A DNA stretch of 64,000 bases from BQJU01 sp964015035 (GTDB taxonomy: Bacteria > Bacteroidota > Bacteroidia > Chitinophagales > Saprospiraceae): assembly GCA_964015035.1 (NCBI GenBank), contig CAXHCA010000007.1, forward strand, positions 1 through 64,000, read 5' to 3'. The notes below the pieces were generated by a model. The model was not told the DNA's origin, made no database searches, and worked only from the letters and a program-made list of their open reading frames with translations. Below are positions 61,838 to 64,000 of the stretch, piece after piece. Position 1 is the stretch's first letter. The number at the start of each line of letters is the position of its first letter. The position numbers and the translations under genes were made by a program.

Positions 61838-63187
61838 TTAGAGTTTACTAAATAATTGTTCCTGAGGCTTACTGGCCCAATAATGGGTGTCCAGTGCCAG
61901 ACAGATATTTCGGATAAAGGGTTTGCCCAATGCGGTGACTTCTAAGGAATAGTCATCAAATTGGATCAATCCATCATTGGCCAAATTTATCAACCGATCA
62001 TAACTGGCTTTAAGTGTGGGATGTTCCCGTAAAGGCGTTTGCCAACTGGTTTGGTAACGGCACATAATATCCAGAATACATTGACGTACAAATTGATCGG
62101 TATGGTTGAGGAAATGCCCCTTAATCAAAGGGAATTCTCCGGCATTAATGCGGTCTTGATACTTTTCAATGCCTTTTTCATTTTGGGCATAGGCGTGCCA
62201 GGTATCACTGATGGAAGACGCGCCCAGACCAATGGACAACCGCGTAGAATGGGGGGTGTAGCCCATAAAATTTCGATGCAAACTTCCCGCTTTCATGGCG
62301 ATATACAATTCATCAGAAGGCAGGGCGAAGTGATCGAGTCCAATGTCAACATACCCTTCTGCTTCCAATAAATCACACCCTAGTTCATACAGTTTTCGCT
62401 TGGTATATTTATCCGGCAAATCTGTCTCGGAGTAGGCGCGCTGACTAGGTTTGATCCAAGGGACGTGCGCATAACTGTAAAAAGCAATGCGATCCGGGCG
62501 CAACTCCTTGAGTAAGGCAACGTTGGTGCGAATATTTTCTTCGGTTTGAAAAGGCAAACCGTAAATCAAGTCGTAGTTCACGGATTCATAATCTAATGCT
62601 CTCGCCCATTCCGTCACCTGACGAATTTGCGCCACCGTTTGAAAGCGGTTGATCACTTTCATAATTTGATCGCTGAAGTCTTGCACCCCCAAACTGATTC
62701 GGCGAAAGCCACAAGATCTCAAGGCTTTTAAATGTTCGTAGGTCGTACTGGCAGGGTGGGCTTCAAAGCTAAAACTGACCACATCGGTTGTTTGAGTGGT
62801 TTTCAGAATGTTTTCTATCAAATATTGTAACCGTTCAGGGGCGAAAAAAGTGGGAGTTCCGCCCCCCAAATGGATTTCTCGAATCATTGGTTTTCCAGGA
62901 AATAAATCCAAATACATCCGCCATTCTTTTAAAATACTTTCGATATACGGATCCTCCACTTGGTGGTTTTTGGTGATGCGCTTATTACAGCCACAATAGG
63001 TGCACAAGCTTTCACAAAAGGGCAAATGTATATAGAGACTGATTGCCGAATCCTTTTCAAAAGCTTGGATTACTTTTTCTTTCCAAATTTCGACATCTGG
63101 CTGAGATTGATCCCAAAAAGGAAGGGTAGGATAACTGGTATATCGAGGAACGGGCTGATCATATTTGGTCAAAAGCTGGGTATTCAT
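61838..63187 (-). CDS. hemN: Oxygen-independent coproporphyrinogen III dehydrogenase
   Basis: 449 residues. A radical-SAM enzyme that converts coproporphyrinogen III to protoporphyrinogen IX without oxygen. The cluster motif is LPFCESLCTYCGCNKRIT, with HLGGGTPTFFAPERL, FEAHPASTTYEHLKAL and ISLGVQDFSDQIMKVINR behind it. The CGCNK run after the CxxxCxxC is the true HemN form, as opposed to HemW. A promoter and an FNR-like site precede it, and a cbb3-oxidase copper ATPase gene is divergent, both fitting low-oxygen use. Confidence 0.95.
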   Translation of the reverse strand: MNTQLLTKYDQPVPRYTSYPTLPFWDQSQPDVEIWKEKVIQAFEKDSAISLYIHLPFCESLCTYCGCNKRITKNHQVEDPYIESILKEWRMYLDLFPGKPMIREIHLGGGTPTFFAPERLQYLIENILKTTQTTDVVSFSFEAHPASTTYEHLKALRSCGFRRISLGVQDFSDQIMKVINRFQTVAQIRQVTEWARALDYESVNYDLIYGLPFQTEENIRTNVALLKELRPDRIAFYSYAHVPWIKPSQRAYSETDLPDKYTKRKLYELGCDLLEAEGYVDIGLDHFALPSDELYIAMKAGSLHRNFMGYTPHSTRLSIGLGASSISDTWHAYAQNEKGIEKYQDRINAGEFPLIKGHFLNHTDQFVRQCILDIMCRYQTSWQTPLREHPTLKASYDRLINLANDGLIQFDDYSLEVTALGKPFIRNICLALDTHYWASKPQEQLFSKL

Positions 63188-63208
63188 GATTCAATTTTTT
63201 ATTTTGAG

Positions 63209-63216
63209 CAAAACTA
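63209..63216 (-). promoter_or_regulatory. hemN promoter, -7 element
   Basis: TAGTTTTG on the minus strand fits TAnnTTTG; the predicted start is near 63202, 15 bases before the ATG. Confidence 0.55.
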
Positions 63217-63238
63217 GTACAGGCATAGAGGTAAAAGG

Positions 63239-63252
63239 GTGATGAGAATCAT
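63239..63252. promoter_or_regulatory. FNR/CRP-like binding site between hemN and ccoI
   Basis: GTGATGAGAATCAT matches TGAT-N4-ATCA, the core of the FNR box TTGAT-N4-ATCAA. The larger palindrome is TGATGA-GAA-TCATCA. Its centre lies about 43 bases before the predicted hemN start (near the usual -41.5) and about 66 before a possible ccoI start (from TAATTTTA at 63298-63305). Confidence 0.6.
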
Positions 63253-63322
63253 CATTGGGCTATGATATGCTTCATCAGTGGCTGATAGAGCGCCCTGTAA
63301 TTTTACCTGAAATTTACGAGCG

Positions 63323-64000
63323 ATGTCGAAGACACTTATTGACACCTTGACAAAAGTTACCTGTTATCACTGCGGAGAGGAATGCCCTACCCATCCCATT
63401 TTACATGAGGAAAAGCCTTTCTGCTGCGAAGGTTGTCGGACGGTATATGAAATACTGGCCAATAATCAAATGTGCCAGTATTACCAACTTGGCAAGGCTC
63501 CAGGCCAAAATCAAAGAAAGGTATCGCCAGAAAAATTCGCTTGGCTAGATGACCAAAAAGTGGTGCAACAATTGCTTGATTTTCAAAGTGAAAACTTGGC
63601 AAAAGTAAGCTTTGATATCCCACAAATGCACTGCACCTCCTGCATCTGGCTATTGGAAAATCTTTATCAATTAGAGGAAGGCGTTTTAAACACGCGCGTC
63701 AATTTTTTAAATAAAAAGCTCTTCGTTTCCTATAATCCACAAATTCTTTCCCTGCGTGACCTAGTCGTTTTGTTGACGACCATCGGGTATGAACCCGACC
63801 TGAAACTGGATAAGTTGGAGGAAGCAAAAAATCGTTTATCAGATCGGCGCTTGTATTATCAATTAGGGGTAGCCGGATTTGCTTTTGGCAATGTGATGTT
63901 GTTCAGCTTTCCCGAATATTTGGGACTCACTGATCCGTGGACCCGTCAACTCTTTTCCTGGTTGAATGTGATTTTAATCTTGCCGGTGATATTTTATAGC
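63323..64000 (+). CDS. ccoI: CcoI/FixI-type copper P-type ATPase (5' part; runs off the window)
   Basis: 226 codons are present. The N-terminus is the cysteine-rich metal-binding segment of this group (VTCYHCGEECPTHPI, FCCEGCRTVYEIL), then an HMA domain with MHCTSCIWLLENLY and the start of the first membrane helices (LYYQLGVAGFAFGNVMLLSF). The extra N-terminal Cys region and the divergent hemN mark it as the type that supplies copper for cbb3 cytochrome oxidase, not the detoxifying CopA at 20.7 kb. ATPase motifs lie beyond the window, so the assignment rests on the N-terminus and context. Confidence 0.88.
   Translation, partial: MSKTLIDTLTKVTCYHCGEECPTHPILHEEKPFCCEGCRTVYEILANNQMCQYYQLGKAPGQNQRKVSPEKFAWLDDQKVVQQLLDFQSENLAKVSFDIPQMHCTSCIWLLENLYQLEEGVLNTRVNFLNKKLFVSYNPQILSLRDLVVLLTTIGYEPDLKLDKLEEAKNRLSDRRLYYQLGVAGFAFGNVMLFSFPEYLGLTDPWTRQLFSWLNVILILPVIFYS

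Noticed and set aside
1..64000. Search for CRISPR arrays, tRNA and rRNA genes, prophage or complete insertion sequences
   Set aside because: None seen by eye: no regularly spaced repeats, no cloverleaf with CCA-end features, no transposase or phage proteins. A short tRNA missed by eye cannot be excluded without a covariance search.

Overview
The window is chromosomal DNA from a member of the Bacteroidota, most likely a Saprospiria-type marine or sludge bacterium. The evidence is type IX secretion (T9SS) C-terminal sorting domains, GldC, DUF4249 and DUF2911 proteins, a LytTR/LytS pair, orphan histidine kinases with propeller or TPR sensor regions, and repeated promoters of the Bacteroidota form TTG-(about 19-20 bases)-TAnnTTTG. 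Species is inference; no rRNA or tRNA gene was seen. Genes are dense, on both strands, and mostly housekeeping or catabolic.

Layout. 1-441: remains of two T9SS cargo genes meeting tail to tail. 0.4-3.7 kb: an XRE/ScfR-type regulator divergent from ATP-type PEP carboxykinase, with a strong palindromic operator between them. 3.9-9.4 kb: Tex and a large secreted metalloprotease. 9.8-14.5 kb: beta-oxidation thiolase and FadN-type multienzyme, then proC. 14.6-24.5 kb: MarR, a propeller histidine kinase, NDH-2, a lipoprotein, a copper ATPase with a DUF4249 lipoprotein, and an SDR. 24.5-25.8 kb: gldC, the SRP RNA and transaldolase. 25.8-32.2 kb: a TPR kinase, an orphan HSDR_N nuclease-fold protein, the threonine-catabolism pair tdh-kbl and an aminotransferase. 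32.4-37.0 kb: a tight operon of membrane glycosyltransferase, methyltransferase and acyl-CoA carboxyltransferase. 37.1-41.2 kb: a papain-fold protein, an MDR oxidoreductase, a phosphodiesterase and gamma-glutamyltransferase. 41.3-41.5 kb: an unassigned structured RNA candidate. 41.7-45.9 kb: a DUF2911/TPR protein, the LytTR system and a DUF434 protein. 45.8-50.2 kb: the ilvD-ilvB-ilvN operon behind a leader-peptide attenuator. 50.2-57.2 kb: a beta-barrel protein, rimO, msrB, a large T9SS protein and a helical unknown. 57.5-64 kb: biotin carboxylase, acetoacetyl-CoA synthetase, a methyltransferase, hemN and the start of a CcoI-type copper ATPase.

Metabolic theme: several genes handle acyl-CoA, ketone-body, propionyl-CoA and amino-acid carbon (fadN, thiolase, aacS, accC, pccB, tdh-kbl, ilv), with pckA leading to gluconeogenesis. 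Related palindromes (half-site TTAG[A/C]GAA) lie at the pckA and fadN promoters, which suggests a shared regulator, plausibly the adjacent ScfR-like protein.

Most notable observations: (1) a complete ribosome-type attenuator before ilvDBN, with an Ile/Leu/Val leader peptide whose start codon coincides with the predicted transcription start, plus terminator and antiterminator pairings; (2) a dispersed intergenic element with ends GTGCTTGTTTGGAG; (3) a structured RNA candidate at 41.3-41.5 kb; (4) a secreted papain-fold protein lacking the catalytic residues; (5) an FNR-like box between hemN and ccoI; (6) a possible NYN/PIN-like nuclease in the DUF434 protein. I found no defence island, prophage, CRISPR array or secondary-metabolite cluster.
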